Shown here: piece after piece, positions 43,971-53,115 of the stretch
Position numbering within the stretch: position 1 is the first letter of the stretch
How the letters are laid out: every line of letters starts with the position of its first letter
Assembly (NCBI GenBank): GCA_019456165.1
Contig: VRUJ01000003.1
Location: 107,079-171,078, forward strand
DNA length: 64,000 bases
Direction of reading: 5' to 3'
DNA from: Chloroflexota bacterium
Lineage (GTDB): Bacteria; Chloroflexota; Anaerolineae; Anaerolineales; UBA11579
Translations under genes and position numbers: made by a program
Notes under the pieces: generated by a model
The model's database searches: none
The model's input: the letters and a program-made list of their open reading frames with translations, nothing else
Told to the model about the DNA's origin: nothing

Positions 43971-45215
43971 ATGAATGACAAAGTCGAAATAATATTATAT
44001 GGCGCGCATTGGTGCCCGGATTGCCGCCGCAGCAAACAATTTCTTGGCGAAAATCAAATCCCGTATAAATGGATCAATATCGAATTAGACGAGGCTGCGG
44101 AACAATTCGTCATCGAAAAGAATGATGGTATACGCAGTATCCCGACAATAGTATTTCCTGACGGCACTTTTTTAGTTGAACCATCCAATGCCGAACTGGC
44201 AGAAAAGCTAGGTTTAAGAACAAAAGCTGAACGCAGCCATTACCGCCTGATTATCATTGGGGCTGGACCTGCAGGACTCACTGCGGCTGTGTATACCGCG
44301 CGAGAAGGAATCGATACTCTAGTTATCGAACGCGCTGCTATTGGGGGTCAGGCCGCTGCAACTCAATGGCTAGACAATGTCCCCGGATACGCGGAAGGGA
44401 TCTCAGGCAGTGATTACGCCGATCAAATGCGTTTACAGGCTAAACGATTTGATGTAGAAATTCTCCAGGCATCCAATGTAGTAGAAATATCAAGGAGCAA
44501 TAATTACCCTTGTGTAGTATCTGCAGATGGCAAAGAATACTCAGCCCAAGCAGTCCTCCTGGCTACAGGCAGCCGCTACAAACGCTTGGAGATACCAGGA
44601 GAGTCCGATTTTATTGGCGCTGGGATTCACTTCTGCGCCACGTGTGACGGTCCATTTTATAAAGGGAAGCATGTAGGTGTAATCGGAGGTGGGAATAGCG
44701 CCGCTGAGGAAAGCGTATTTCTACTCAATTTTGTAGATCGGATAACGATGCTTGTGCGCGGTGATGAACTCAAAGCAAGCAAAATTCTAGTAGACAAGGT
44801 TTCTTCCTTGAAGAAAATAGATGTGCAATTCAATAATGAAGCAATAGAATTTTTTGGAGCCGGAGGAAAGCTCACATCCATCAGAACCAAAAACAATAAA
44901 ACGGGCACCGAAGGTGAAATTGAGCCTGCAGCTGTATTCATCTTCATCGGTCAAATTCCTAATAGCGATGTCTTGGGCGATATTGGTATACATACAAACC
45001 AATGGGGTTTTGTTACCACCGGCCACGATTTGGTGCACATTGATAATGCCCTGCCTAGTTTTGACGGTAGAGAACCTGCAGCTTTAGAAACCAGTATTCC
45101 TGGTATTTTCGCTGCAGGAGACGTGCGTGCCGGGAGCACAAAACAGGTTGCCTCCGCAGCTGGAGAAGGAGCTACTGCAGCCCTATTGATACGCGAATAC
45201 CTAAAAACTGTGTAA
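43971..45215 (+). CDS. Glutaredoxin-thioredoxin reductase fusion protein
   Basis: A 414-residue fusion. Residues ~4-80 are a glutaredoxin-like thioredoxin fold with WCPDC (C15, C18) and the cis-Pro region RSIPTIVF. Residues ~90-414 are a thioredoxin-reductase-type flavoprotein: LIIIGAGPAGLTAAVYTARE, redox pair C222/C225 in HFCATCDGPFYKG, NADPH motif GVIGGGNSAAEESVFL and C-terminal GIFAAGDVRAGSTKQVASAAG. Electrons presumably flow from NADPH via FAD to CATC and then to the fused CPDC domain, making a self-contained disulfide reductase. A small insertion near residue 360 (NALPSFDGREPAALETS) is unlike TrxB. Confidence 0.88.
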   Translation: MNDKVEIILYGAHWCPDCRRSKQFLGENQIPYKWINIELDEAAEQFVIEKNDGIRSIPTIVFPDGTFLVEPSNAELAEKLGLRTKAERSHYRLIIIGAGPAGLTAAVYTAREGIDTLVIERAAIGGQAAATQWLDNVPGYAEGISGSDYADQMRLQAKRFDVEILQASNVVEISRSNNYPCVVSADGKEYSAQAVLLATGSRYKRLEIPGESDFIGAGIHFCATCDGPFYKGKHVGVIGGGNSAAEESVFLLNFVDRITMLVRGDELKASKILVDKVSSLKKIDVQFNNEAIEFFGAGGKLTSIRTKNNKTGTEGEIEPAAVFIFIGQIPNSDVLGDIGIHTNQWGFVTTGHDLVHIDNALPSFDGREPAALETSIPGIFAAGDVRAGSTKQVASAAGEGATAALLIREYLKTV

Positions 45216-45331
45216 TTAGTGGCAAACCAATTATCCACAAAATTTTTACTATAATAAAATTACCACGCGAGCCTTCCACCAGCTAGCTCATCCAATAATT
45301 TATTAAACAATCCGCTCCAAATTTGAATAAT

Positions 45332-46078
45332 ATGTCATTACGAAATCACATTAATAAACTTGAAGGAAATTCGGAAATTACCAGGATCTCCGAGCCGGTC
45401 TCCAAAACCTACCAAATCGCAGCCATTCTAAATCAACTGGAACCGACGCCTGCAATTTTTGAGAATGTCAACGAATCCAGTTTCCAAGTTGTAGGGAATT
45501 TGTCTTGTACTAAGCAATCCTTTGCAGATTATTTTGGAATTCCTACCTCGAAAATTATCCCGATGTTGACCAATGCCATCGAAAACAGATCTCAGTGTGA
45601 AGTTGTATCACAACCAGCTTGCCAAGAAGTTGTAAATATGGAACCCGATCTGGATCAGCTGCCTGTACTTAGACATTGCGAAGGCGATGGCGGCAATTAC
45701 ATCAGTTCTGGAATCTTTATCGCTAATCACCCAAAATTTGGTCAGAACATAGATTTTCACCGCTGTATGCAAATATCAAAAACTGAAATGGCCGTAAGGA
45801 TTGTCCGCTCAAGAAACTTTGACACTTTCCTTCAAGACCTAAAGGAAGTCGACGTAGCAATCTGTATTGGGAACTCACCGAATGTAATGGCAGCAGCCGC
45901 GACCTCGGTTAGCATTGGAATAGATGAATTAGAAATTGCTAACGCGATGGAACCCGTAAAAGTCGTGCGCGCCAAAACGGTGGATGTCTACGTTCCCGCC
46001 GAAGCCGAATTCATTTTGGAAGGCACAGTTTATTTATGTGGCTTCAAACTTTTAGTGCAACAATGTTTTTACTTCTGA
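45332..46078 (+). pseudogene. UbiD-family decarboxylase, C-terminally truncated
   Basis: A 248-residue open frame matching the N-terminal half of UbiD-type prenylated-FMN decarboxylases: EISRISEPVS-like start, VVGNLSCTKQSFADYFGIPT, DLDQLPVLRHCEGDGGNYIS, then VAICIGNSPNVMAAAATSVS. UbiD proteins usually have about 450-490 residues. Homology stops near PAEAEFILEG (base ~46030) and the frame ends in an unrelated tail (CGFKLLVQQCFYF). The missing half would include dimerisation and part of the active site, so the protein is probably inactive. The convergent PP-loop gene begins downstream, suggesting a rearrangement at this point. Confidence 0.7.
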
Positions 46079-46130
46079 GGGTTTTGGTCTCATTATCTTG
46101 AAGTCAAAAGTTCCAAATAATATTTTTACT

Positions 46131-47336
46131 TCAGCGGTAGACCCTTTGTTTTATTTTATATTTCAAGTCTCTTGGGATCAAACCAAGAAATTTTAACTTC
46201 AACATTATCATTATTTCTGATGGGATATAGAATAACCAAAATGCAATAAGGATGTCATATCTACCAGCAAGTTTTGCAAATCGCGTTAAATGCTCTTTGT
46301 AATAACCCATTCCTACCGATAGATATAAATTCCTTACAAGAAATTTCAAGAATAATTTAATTGACAGTGGATTTGGGAAATTGACAAATTCTGGCTGTAA
46401 TTTCAATAAATCCAGATAGACAAGAGTATTTAAACATTTTGCGCAATCATTACATGCGTTCCCATCCTCTTGTTTTTCTAAATTCGAACACACCCATAGA
46501 TATTCTCGGATATCTTCCCATTCAGCCATGCGGGAAAGCTTATCCAGACGCAGTATATAAGGTGAATGCAGCGACACATCCATAGAACCGGTAGATAGTA
46601 AGTGGATATGATAACCAGGCTCTTCGACATGCCCTTCACTCATTTCATCTCCACCAGGTTTTATAAATCTATTGAATAATTTCCCTAAAACTTGAGCGCA
46701 GCCAATTTGTAAGCCATTATGAGCAAACAGCCAATTAATCCTAAACTTGGTAAATTCTATATAATTTGATCTTGCTTGAATTAAGGTTAAACCCCAGCGT
46801 TCAAAAAATTGCAGGTACTTTCGATATAAGCTTTGGTATATTTCCGAATCATTGAGGGAGATGTCAAATCCATGAATGAACAGTCCGTGAGAAAGCTGTT
46901 CCAGAGGGTTTGATTTAGGTTTAGTGAGATGATTCCAGATAACATAAGACGAATCGATGCCTCCTGAAAAAGATGTGCCTACTCCACCTAGGACTTCCTT
47001 TGTGGGTAATTCTGACAGAGTATTGTATTTGACTTCCATGGGTTGAAATATATTAGGGAGCATCAAGTGATGGATCTTCTGGAATGTCTCAATATTGTAG
47101 GCGAGCTTTGGGGAAACAACCCCTCTGACTTCAATAGGTACACCAAGGTACATCGCCGGAAATATTAAACTTGTCAGAAAACCATCAGCACGGTCAGTGA
47201 CAAATGGAGAATTCTCTTCTGGAAAGGTAAACCATAATTTTTCCGGAAAATCTACGATTTCCTTCTGCATTTCCACCCGGGCCGATACCCTCACTTCGCC
47301 ATTTTGGACCTTGATTTCTGGTTGATGTATGATCAT
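46131..47336 (-). CDS. PP-loop ATP pyrophosphatase-like protein with QueC-like Cys cluster
   Basis: A 401-residue protein. The PP-loop motif SGGIDSS lies at 124-130. A Cys cluster C283, C295, C298 and C301 (CNDCAKC) resembles the zinc site of QueC (7-cyano-7-deazaguanine synthase). The N-terminal ~110 residues, rich in strands, and the C-terminal ~90 residues, with a hydrophobic segment (DILIAFWLFYIPSEIMIML), are not part of QueC. It may adenylate an acid or amide group of a small molecule or surface polymer; the reaction is unknown. Composition is more AT-rich by eye than its neighbours, and it lies beside a truncated ubiD, hinting at acquisition by transfer. Confidence 0.65.
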   Translation of the reverse strand: MIIHQPEIKVQNGEVRVSARVEMQKEIVDFPEKLWFTFPEENSPFVTDRADGFLTSLIFPAMYLGVPIEVRGVVSPKLAYNIETFQKIHHLMLPNIFQPMEVKYNTLSELPTKEVLGGVGTSFSGGIDSSYVIWNHLTKPKSNPLEQLSHGLFIHGFDISLNDSEIYQSLYRKYLQFFERWGLTLIQARSNYIEFTKFRINWLFAHNGLQIGCAQVLGKLFNRFIKPGGDEMSEGHVEEPGYHIHLLSTGSMDVSLHSPYILRLDKLSRMAEWEDIREYLWVCSNLEKQEDGNACNDCAKCLNTLVYLDLLKLQPEFVNFPNPLSIKLFLKFLVRNLYLSVGMGYYKEHLTRFAKLAGRYDILIAFWLFYIPSEIMIMLKLKFLGLIPRDLKYKIKQRVYR

Positions 47337-47420
47337 TGGAAAGTGTCAATCAACAAAAGGGGATGATTTCATTTATAATACTCATCCCATAATAGCACAA
47401 AAAGGTTAATACTTAGCCCC

Positions 47421-48395
47421 ATGACCATAAAAAAAGCCACCGCTACGGCACACCCTAATATCGCCCTAATTAAATATTGGGGTAATATTGATCACGAACT
47501 CAGACTACCATCCAATGGTTCAATCTCAATGAATTTGGGCTGTCTGGAAACACGCACAACTGTTATGTTCAAACTTGAAGCAAAATCTGACAATCTAGTC
47601 CTCAATGGAAAAGCTGCCGACCTGGATGCCCAAAAACGTATAACAGTATTTATGAACCGTGTAAGAGAATTGGCAGGAATCACAGACCATGCACACATTG
47701 TGAGTGAAAACAATTTTCCGGCCGGGGTTGGTATCGCGTCTTCTTCTTCGGCATATGCAGCCTTGAGTTTGGCAGCGACCAAAGCAGCAGGGCTTTCATT
47801 ATCCGAAAGGGAGCTTTCCCGACTGGCCCGAACTGGGTCTGGTTCCGCCTGTCGGTCTATACCCGAGGGTTTCACCGAATGGATAACTGGGGATACACAC
47901 AATAAATCTTACGCTGAGTCCATCGCGCCGCCAGATCATTGGAATTTGAAGGATTGCATCGCGATTGTAAGTCAAGATCACAAAGAGATTGGTTCCACCC
48001 AAGGGCATGAAATAGCCGAGACCAGTCCTTTACAAGCCTCTCGTATAGCAAGCGCCCCTGAACGCCTGGATATTTGCCGGCAATCTCTCTTGGAGCGCGA
48101 TTTCAAATCATTTGCGGAAGTAGTGGAATTGGATTGCAATATGATGCACGCGGTAATGATGACCTCAAATCCCACCCTGCTCTATTGGGAAGCTGCCACT
48201 CTTTCAATTATTAAAGCGGTGCAATCATGGAGAATGGATGGATTGCAAGTGTGCTATACAATAGATGCTGGACCAAATGTGCACGTTCTTTGCCCTAATG
48301 ATATAAGAGCCGAGGTTGCGGAAAAACTATCCGGAATACCTGGAGTGCAAAAGGTTATTACCGCTGGATCTGGTGGCCGCGCACAGATTATTTAG
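47421..48395 (+). CDS. mvaD: Mevalonate (di)phosphate decarboxylase
   Basis: A 324-residue GHMP-kinase-fold decarboxylase. The N-terminus ATAHPNIALIKYWGN is the family signature except that the usual YWGK Lys is Asn22. LPSNGSISMNLGCLETRTTV follows, the ATP loop is PAGVGIASSSSAYAALSLAA, and the catalytic Asp is in CYTIDAGPNVHVLC. The classical enzyme converts mevalonate-5-diphosphate to IPP. In some Chloroflexota and archaea a relative acts on mevalonate monophosphate, and the altered residue here leaves that open. No mevalonate kinase lies nearby. It diverges from the PP-loop gene. Confidence 0.9.
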   Translation: MTIKKATATAHPNIALIKYWGNIDHELRLPSNGSISMNLGCLETRTTVMFKLEAKSDNLVLNGKAADLDAQKRITVFMNRVRELAGITDHAHIVSENNFPAGVGIASSSSAYAALSLAATKAAGLSLSERELSRLARTGSGSACRSIPEGFTEWITGDTHNKSYAESIAPPDHWNLKDCIAIVSQDHKEIGSTQGHEIAETSPLQASRIASAPERLDICRQSLLERDFKSFAEVVELDCNMMHAVMMTSNPTLLYWEAATLSIIKAVQSWRMDGLQVCYTIDAGPNVHVLCPNDIRAEVAEKLSGIPGVQKVITAGSGGRAQII

Positions 48396-48504
48396 GTATT
48401 TATGTCCTTATTCCTAAACTACCTCTAATGAAGCTGTCCTGGAATCAAAGCAAATGACGAGATATAATAACGCAACAAAATTTATAAAAGATTATAGGTG
48501 ATCG

Positions 48505-49587
48505 ATGAATATATTTCCTGATGCTGTAATAGGATTCGGCCAATTTATCATTGCAATAGCTTTATTAATAATTATCCATGAATTCGGGCACTTTATCGCT
48601 GCAAACCTCGTAAAAATCAAAATCGAGGAGTTCGGCATCGGTTTTCCCCCTAGGATAAAGAAACTATTCGAATATAAAGGGGTCGCATACACCCTGAATT
48701 GGATTCCATTAGGTGGGTTTGTGAGACCAAAAGGCGAGAATGACCCGGATGTTCCAGGTGGTTTCGGCGCCGCAAGTCCTTGGGCGAGATTATTCGTGCT
48801 CATCTCTGGACCAGCGATGAATTTAATGGTTGGAGTTATCCTTTTCGCGATTATTTTCACCCGTCTTGGGGAACCAAATTTTAATAAGGTGGTAATCGTG
48901 GAAATTGATCCGGATTCTCCAGCGGAAGCAGCTGGCTTGCTGCCCGGTGATATCTTCCAATATGTAAACGATATAGAAATCACTGACTTGAACATCATTT
49001 CTGAGACTATTAATGAGCATTTAGACGAGAGCGTTTTATTGACTATTTTACGCGACGAAGAAAGTATACGTATAAACCTGATCCCCCGCAGCAATCCCCC
49101 GGCAGATAGAGGCGCCATGGGGGTTGAAATTGGACCTCACATAGTTTCTGTCAGCCCTGTCAGAGCGCTTTCCTCAGGCACGCGTTCCGTTTATCAATAT
49201 ATGACAGCTCTTATCAGCCTCCCCGCCCAATTAATAAGTGGCGATATTTCTCCAGAAGAAGGGCGTATAGTGGGGTATAAAGGCATGTACGATATCTACT
49301 CAACCATGCGCCAAAACGATCAAGATGCGCCGGAATACTTAAGCGGTGTAAACACGCTTGCCTTTTTTGCCTCGGTTACTGTTTCTTTAGGCCTGCTCAA
49401 CTTGCTTCCAATACCCGCATTGGACGGAGGCCGAATATTATTCACCCTAGCCGAGATCGTATTACGCCGTCGTATTCCAGTTGTCTATGAAAATGCAATA
49501 AACTTAATTGGATTCGCAGTACTTCTAATCGCCCTCCTCTACTTCAATTTAAACGACTTCCTAAACCCCATAGACCTCCCCAAGTAG
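48505..49587 (+). CDS. Site-2 intramembrane zinc metalloprotease (M50, RseP-like) with PDZ domain
   Basis: A 360-residue membrane protease. The zinc site HEFGH is at 25-29 in the first helix, followed by AANLVKIKIEEFGIGFPP and LNWIPLGGFVRPKGE. A PDZ domain occupies ~130-190 (VVIVEIDPDSPAEAAGLLPG). The second active-site motif, LLPIPALDGGRILF, lies near the C-terminus. Such enzymes cut anti-sigma factors or signal peptides within the membrane. It might process the anti-sigma-like protein at 10587, although that link is speculative. ATG is at 48505. Confidence 0.9.
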   Translation: MNIFPDAVIGFGQFIIAIALLIIIHEFGHFIAANLVKIKIEEFGIGFPPRIKKLFEYKGVAYTLNWIPLGGFVRPKGENDPDVPGGFGAASPWARLFVLISGPAMNLMVGVILFAIIFTRLGEPNFNKVVIVEIDPDSPAEAAGLLPGDIFQYVNDIEITDLNIISETINEHLDESVLLTILRDEESIRINLIPRSNPPADRGAMGVEIGPHIVSVSPVRALSSGTRSVYQYMTALISLPAQLISGDISPEEGRIVGYKGMYDIYSTMRQNDQDAPEYLSGVNTLAFFASVTVSLGLLNLLPIPALDGGRILFTLAEIVLRRRIPVVYENAINLIGFAVLLIALLYFNLNDFLNPIDLPK

Positions 49588-49599
49588 CAAAAAATTATA

Positions 49600-50604
49600 A
49601 TGAAGCCCGATCTCGATATTCCGTTTCAGGAATTACTTGACGCCCTCCTGGACGAAAAAAAAACCCTCCAAGCTCGATTTCTGTTTCGCCTTTCAGATCT
49701 TGGAGGAGGAGATCTTGAAGAATTAAATGCGATTTGGGATAAAATCACAATAATTCGGCGGCAAAAATTGTTGGAAGATCTAGAAATGTTGGCGGAATCA
49801 AATTACCTGCTGTTGTTTGATGCTGTTTATCGCCTGGCACTACAAGGTGAAGATCCTTTGGTTCGTACGCTTGGCATTCGCGCTTTTTGGGGCAGCGATG
49901 AGAAAGATCTGATCTCCATCTTTTTAGATTTCTTAGAAAATGACAAGGATACCAATGTTCGCGCCCAAGCTGCTTCCAGCCTGGGTCACTATATCTATTT
50001 GGGAGAACTCGAGGAGCTAGACGAAGCGCATTGGAAACCAATTGAAGAAAATTTAATAAATGTACTTGAAAGCGATGACCACCCAAGCGTGCGTAAACGG
50101 GCCTTAGAATCATTGGGTTTTTCCAGTAGAAGTATAATTCAAACTCATATTATTGAGGCATATGAACTAGGAGATGAAGAATGGGTGGTTAGCGCACTTT
50201 TAGCTATGTCCCGTTCTGCAAGTGTAGAGTGGGTACCGTATATCTTAGATAAAGTTGAAAACCCGAACACCGAAATTCGCGCCATGGCTGCTAAAGCAGC
50301 CGGAGAATTGGGGCTGGAAGATGCCAAACCCGCCTTGCTCATATTTCTCGAAGAGGAGGAGAATGATGAAGTGCGTATGGCTGCCGCCTGGGCGCTCTCC
50401 GAGATTACCGGAGAGGGTGTTCAAGATGGGTTAGAACGTTTGCTTGAATCAGCTGAAAATGAGGATGAAATCGACCTCTTGGAAAGCGCAATAGAAAACC
50501 TAGCGTTCAACGAGGAAATCCAAAGTTTTGATTTATTTGATTTCTCAGATCAGGATATTGGAGATTTCATAGATTCCTCCGAAAACGGAGAATCCCCAGA
50601 TTGA
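49600..50604 (+). CDS. HEAT-repeat protein
   Basis: A 334-residue acidic soluble protein composed of HEAT/PBS-lyase-type repeats: VRTLGIRAFWG, VRAQAASSLGHYIYLGELEE, VRKRALESLGFSS, IRAMAAKAAGELGLEDAKPA and VRMAAAWALSEITGE, each a helical pair of about 30-35 residues. The C-terminal ~45 residues are acidic. It is likely a protein-interaction scaffold. It lies 12 bases after the M50 protease gene and overlaps the start of the transporter gene by 4 bases. Confidence 0.85.
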   Translation: MKPDLDIPFQELLDALLDEKKTLQARFLFRLSDLGGGDLEELNAIWDKITIIRRQKLLEDLEMLAESNYLLLFDAVYRLALQGEDPLVRTLGIRAFWGSDEKDLISIFLDFLENDKDTNVRAQAASSLGHYIYLGELEELDEAHWKPIEENLINVLESDDHPSVRKRALESLGFSSRSIIQTHIIEAYELGDEEWVVSALLAMSRSASVEWVPYILDKVENPNTEIRAMAAKAAGELGLEDAKPALLIFLEEEENDEVRMAAAWALSEITGEGVQDGLERLLESAENEDEIDLLESAIENLAFNEEIQSFDLFDFSDQDIGDFIDSSENGESPD

Positions 50605-51518
50605 CAAATTTACTCGCGATTTTCTTCGATAATATCTTGCCGATATTTCTGACGGCAGGCACTGGATTTTTCCTCGGAAAAATATTCGATATTGATTTAC
50701 GCAGCTTATCACGCGTTGTGTTCTATATTTTTAGCCCATCGTTGGTTTTTCGTTTAATAACTAGCAATAAAATATCAAACACTGATTTTGGCCGAATTAT
50801 GGCGTTTATGTTTGTTTGCACTGTGGCTATCGGAGCTGTTACCCTTCTCGTGGGACGATTGCTGAAATTTGACCGTCGATTAATGGCCGCGATATTGCTC
50901 CCGGTTCTAATCGCAAACACCGGTAATTATGGTCTTTCTGTAAGCGAATTCGCATTTGGAGAACTTGGTTTAGCCTATGCCAGCATCGCTTATGTAACCA
51001 TGGGCACAATGGCATACACGCTGGGAGTAATCGTGGCATCGATGGGAACTACCACGCTTAAGCAAGCTGTTGTAAGGTTGTTTAAATTTCCGATCGTCTA
51101 TGCACTTGGTGTTGCATTCTTGGTCAATTATTCTGATTGGACTCTACCAATTCCTATTGATCGCACAATCAATTTGTTGTCCAATGCCGCGATTCCAGCT
51201 ATGCTTATAGTCCTTGGGATGCAGCTAAAACGGATCGAATGGGGAAAATACACCTTGGCAATATTGTTCGCAAACCTTATGCGTTTGGTGGCCAGCCCCT
51301 TGATTGCTATTGGCTTAAGTTCGGTTATTTTTAATCATCAGGATGTCTCACGCCAAACAAGCATACTAGAAGTTTCCATGCCGAGCGCAGTAATGACTAT
51401 CATTCTAGCAACAGAATTTGATGTTGAACCTGCATTTGTGACAACCATTGTCACTACTACCACACTTTTCAGCCCTCTAACCCTGACACCTTTATTGGCA
51501 TATTTGGGAGCATCTTAA
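50601..51518 (+). CDS. AEC-family membrane transporter
   Basis: A 305-residue protein with about ten helices, organised as two five-helix bundles. AGTGFFLGKIFDIDLRSLSRVVF opens like other AEC (auxin efflux carrier-like) proteins, with PSLVFRLI; LIVLGMQLKRIEW and MPSAVMTIILATEFDV follow. The family exports organic acids such as malate, or other anions. The start is a TTG at 50601 inside the HEAT gene stop (overlap of 4 bases), indicating coupling. Confidence 0.85.
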   Translation: MTNLLAIFFDNILPIFLTAGTGFFLGKIFDIDLRSLSRVVFYIFSPSLVFRLITSNKISNTDFGRIMAFMFVCTVAIGAVTLLVGRLLKFDRRLMAAILLPVLIANTGNYGLSVSEFAFGELGLAYASIAYVTMGTMAYTLGVIVASMGTTTLKQAVVRLFKFPIVYALGVAFLVNYSDWTLPIPIDRTINLLSNAAIPAMLIVLGMQLKRIEWGKYTLAILFANLMRLVASPLIAIGLSSVIFNHQDVSRQTSILEVSMPSAVMTIILATEFDVEPAFVTTIVTTTTLFSPLTLTPLLAYLGAS

Positions 51519-51519
51519 A

Positions 51520-52731
51520 TTGCGCAAATTTCATTTGTTTTTCACTCTTGTAAGTATCGCGATCGCTGGGGTAATACACGGCTCTGTTGTAAAGGCACAA
51601 TCTTCATTCGAGATTTTTAACCCTAGCGTAAACTATTTATTCGGAGATTATATCGCTTTTGAAGCTTCAATCATTGCAACAGAACCAATTCAAGAGGTGA
51701 CGATCTCTTTCCGTGGAGAAAACCAAACCGAAACCCGCTATACCACCGCGACTCTCGATGGTGAGTTTTTATTAAATGGGGTTTACGAATTGGATCAAGG
51801 AGGATCGATACAAGCATTTACCAAAGTTATGTTCTGGTTCGACGTTACCTTTGATAATGGGTCCACGAGAAAAAGCCCAATCTATAATTTCAACTACGAT
51901 GACAATCGCTTTGATTGGTTAACTATTGAAGACCCCCCTTTTACCGTTCATTCCCAACATCTTGATAGGGATTTTGCCCAAGCCGTACTAGATACCGCTC
52001 ACTTCGGAGTAAGTTCCGTACAGGATTATATTCCAATTCAAGCCCCACTGGATGTGGATATTTACGTCTATGCTAATTCAGCAGATCTGCAATTCGCCAT
52101 GCAATTGACTGGACAAACATGGATAGCAGGGCACTCAAATCCCGAATTAGGGGTTGCATTGGTATCTCTTATGCCTGGGCCTGAGCAAGGCTATGAGATG
52201 GAACGACAGGTACCCCATGAAATCACACATATCATGATTTACCAGGCTATTGGGGATGGCTATACGAATATTCCCCTGTGGTTTAGCGAAGGAATTGCCT
52301 CCATTGCTGAACTGTATCCTAATCCAGATTATAGGCAAAACCTATTAAATGCTGCCGAAAATGATTACCTTATACCTCTTGTTGAACTCTGTACTGCTTT
52401 CCCCACTGATGCCGCTGGTGCAGGGCTAGCGTATGCCGAGGCGACATCCTTTACTCGCTATCTACACCAAGAATTCGGCCCGGCAGGTTTACGGAATTTG
52501 GTTGACAATTATGCCACTGGACCGGGATGCGAGAACGGAACACAGGCCGTATACGAAAGCAGTTTAACACAGCTAGAACGTCAGTGGCTCGCACAGATAT
52601 TTGAAGAAAGTAGTATTATGTCAGCGTTTAAAGAATTGCTACCCTGGTTTAGCGTATTTTTGATTTCGATCAGCGCACCTCTAACTTTAATATTGATTAA
52701 GTGGAGACAGCCTCCGGAAGAAGACTATTAG
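51520..52731 (+). CDS. Secreted/membrane-anchored gluzincin metallopeptidase (peptidase MA-like)
   Basis: A 403-residue protein with a signal peptide (FHLFFTLVSIAIAGVIHGSVVKAQ). A ~110-residue beta domain precedes the peptidase. Zinc ligands are in VPHEITHIMIYQ (H233, E234, H237), with a downstream Glu in LWFSEGIAS (E257), as in gluzincins. A C-terminal helix (~370-392) anchors it to the membrane. Start TTG 51520 follows the transporter stop by one base, so it belongs to the same operon. Substrate is unknown. Confidence 0.8.
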   Translation: MRKFHLFFTLVSIAIAGVIHGSVVKAQSSFEIFNPSVNYLFGDYIAFEASIIATEPIQEVTISFRGENQTETRYTTATLDGEFLLNGVYELDQGGSIQAFTKVMFWFDVTFDNGSTRKSPIYNFNYDDNRFDWLTIEDPPFTVHSQHLDRDFAQAVLDTAHFGVSSVQDYIPIQAPLDVDIYVYANSADLQFAMQLTGQTWIAGHSNPELGVALVSLMPGPEQGYEMERQVPHEITHIMIYQAIGDGYTNIPLWFSEGIASIAELYPNPDYRQNLLNAAENDYLIPLVELCTAFPTDAAGAGLAYAEATSFTRYLHQEFGPAGLRNLVDNYATGPGCENGTQAVYESSLTQLERQWLAQIFEESSIMSAFKELLPWFSVFLISISAPLTLILIKWRQPPEEDY

Positions 52732-52750
52732 TTTCAAGCACACTTTGAGG

Positions 52751-53065
52751 ATGACCCGTAAGAAAATAGATCAAATGAGTGGAGAACAAAAACGAATTCA
52801 GGCAACCGTGCACGGTCGGGTCCAGGGAGTCGGTTTCCGTTATTTCGTACTTGAAAACGCTAAACGTTTAAATTTAACCGGTTGGACCCGAAACCGTTTT
52901 AACCGCACAGTAGAGGTTGTCGCAGAGGGAGAAGACGAAAAACTACGCCAACTTTTGCATGTGCTTGGCAGTGGGCCTCGAGCATCAAATGTGATTAACG
53001 TAGATTATTATTGGCAATCCGCAACGAGGGAATTCGAAAAGTTTAAGATCAGAATGACTCGCTGA
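52751..53065 (+). CDS. acyP: Acylphosphatase
   Basis: A ~104-residue protein with a single acylphosphatase domain. VHGRVQGVGFRYFVLENAKR contains the phosphate-binding loop and catalytic Arg; the catalytic Asn is in GWTRNRFNRTVEVVAEGEDE. It hydrolyses acyl phosphates such as carbamoyl or acetyl phosphate. I choose ATG 52751, with TGAGG just before it; ATG 52775 (MSGEQKR) is an alternative that would remove the ~8 N-terminal residues outside the family domain. It ends the 47421-53065 plus-strand run. Confidence 0.9.
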   Translation: MTRKKIDQMSGEQKRIQATVHGRVQGVGFRYFVLENAKRLNLTGWTRNRFNRTVEVVAEGEDEKLRQLLHVLGSGPRASNVINVDYYWQSATREFEKFKIRMTR

Positions 53066-53115
53066 AAAAGGAAAATTCTAACCCACCTTTCGCATCTCCT
53101 AATTCACTTACTATC

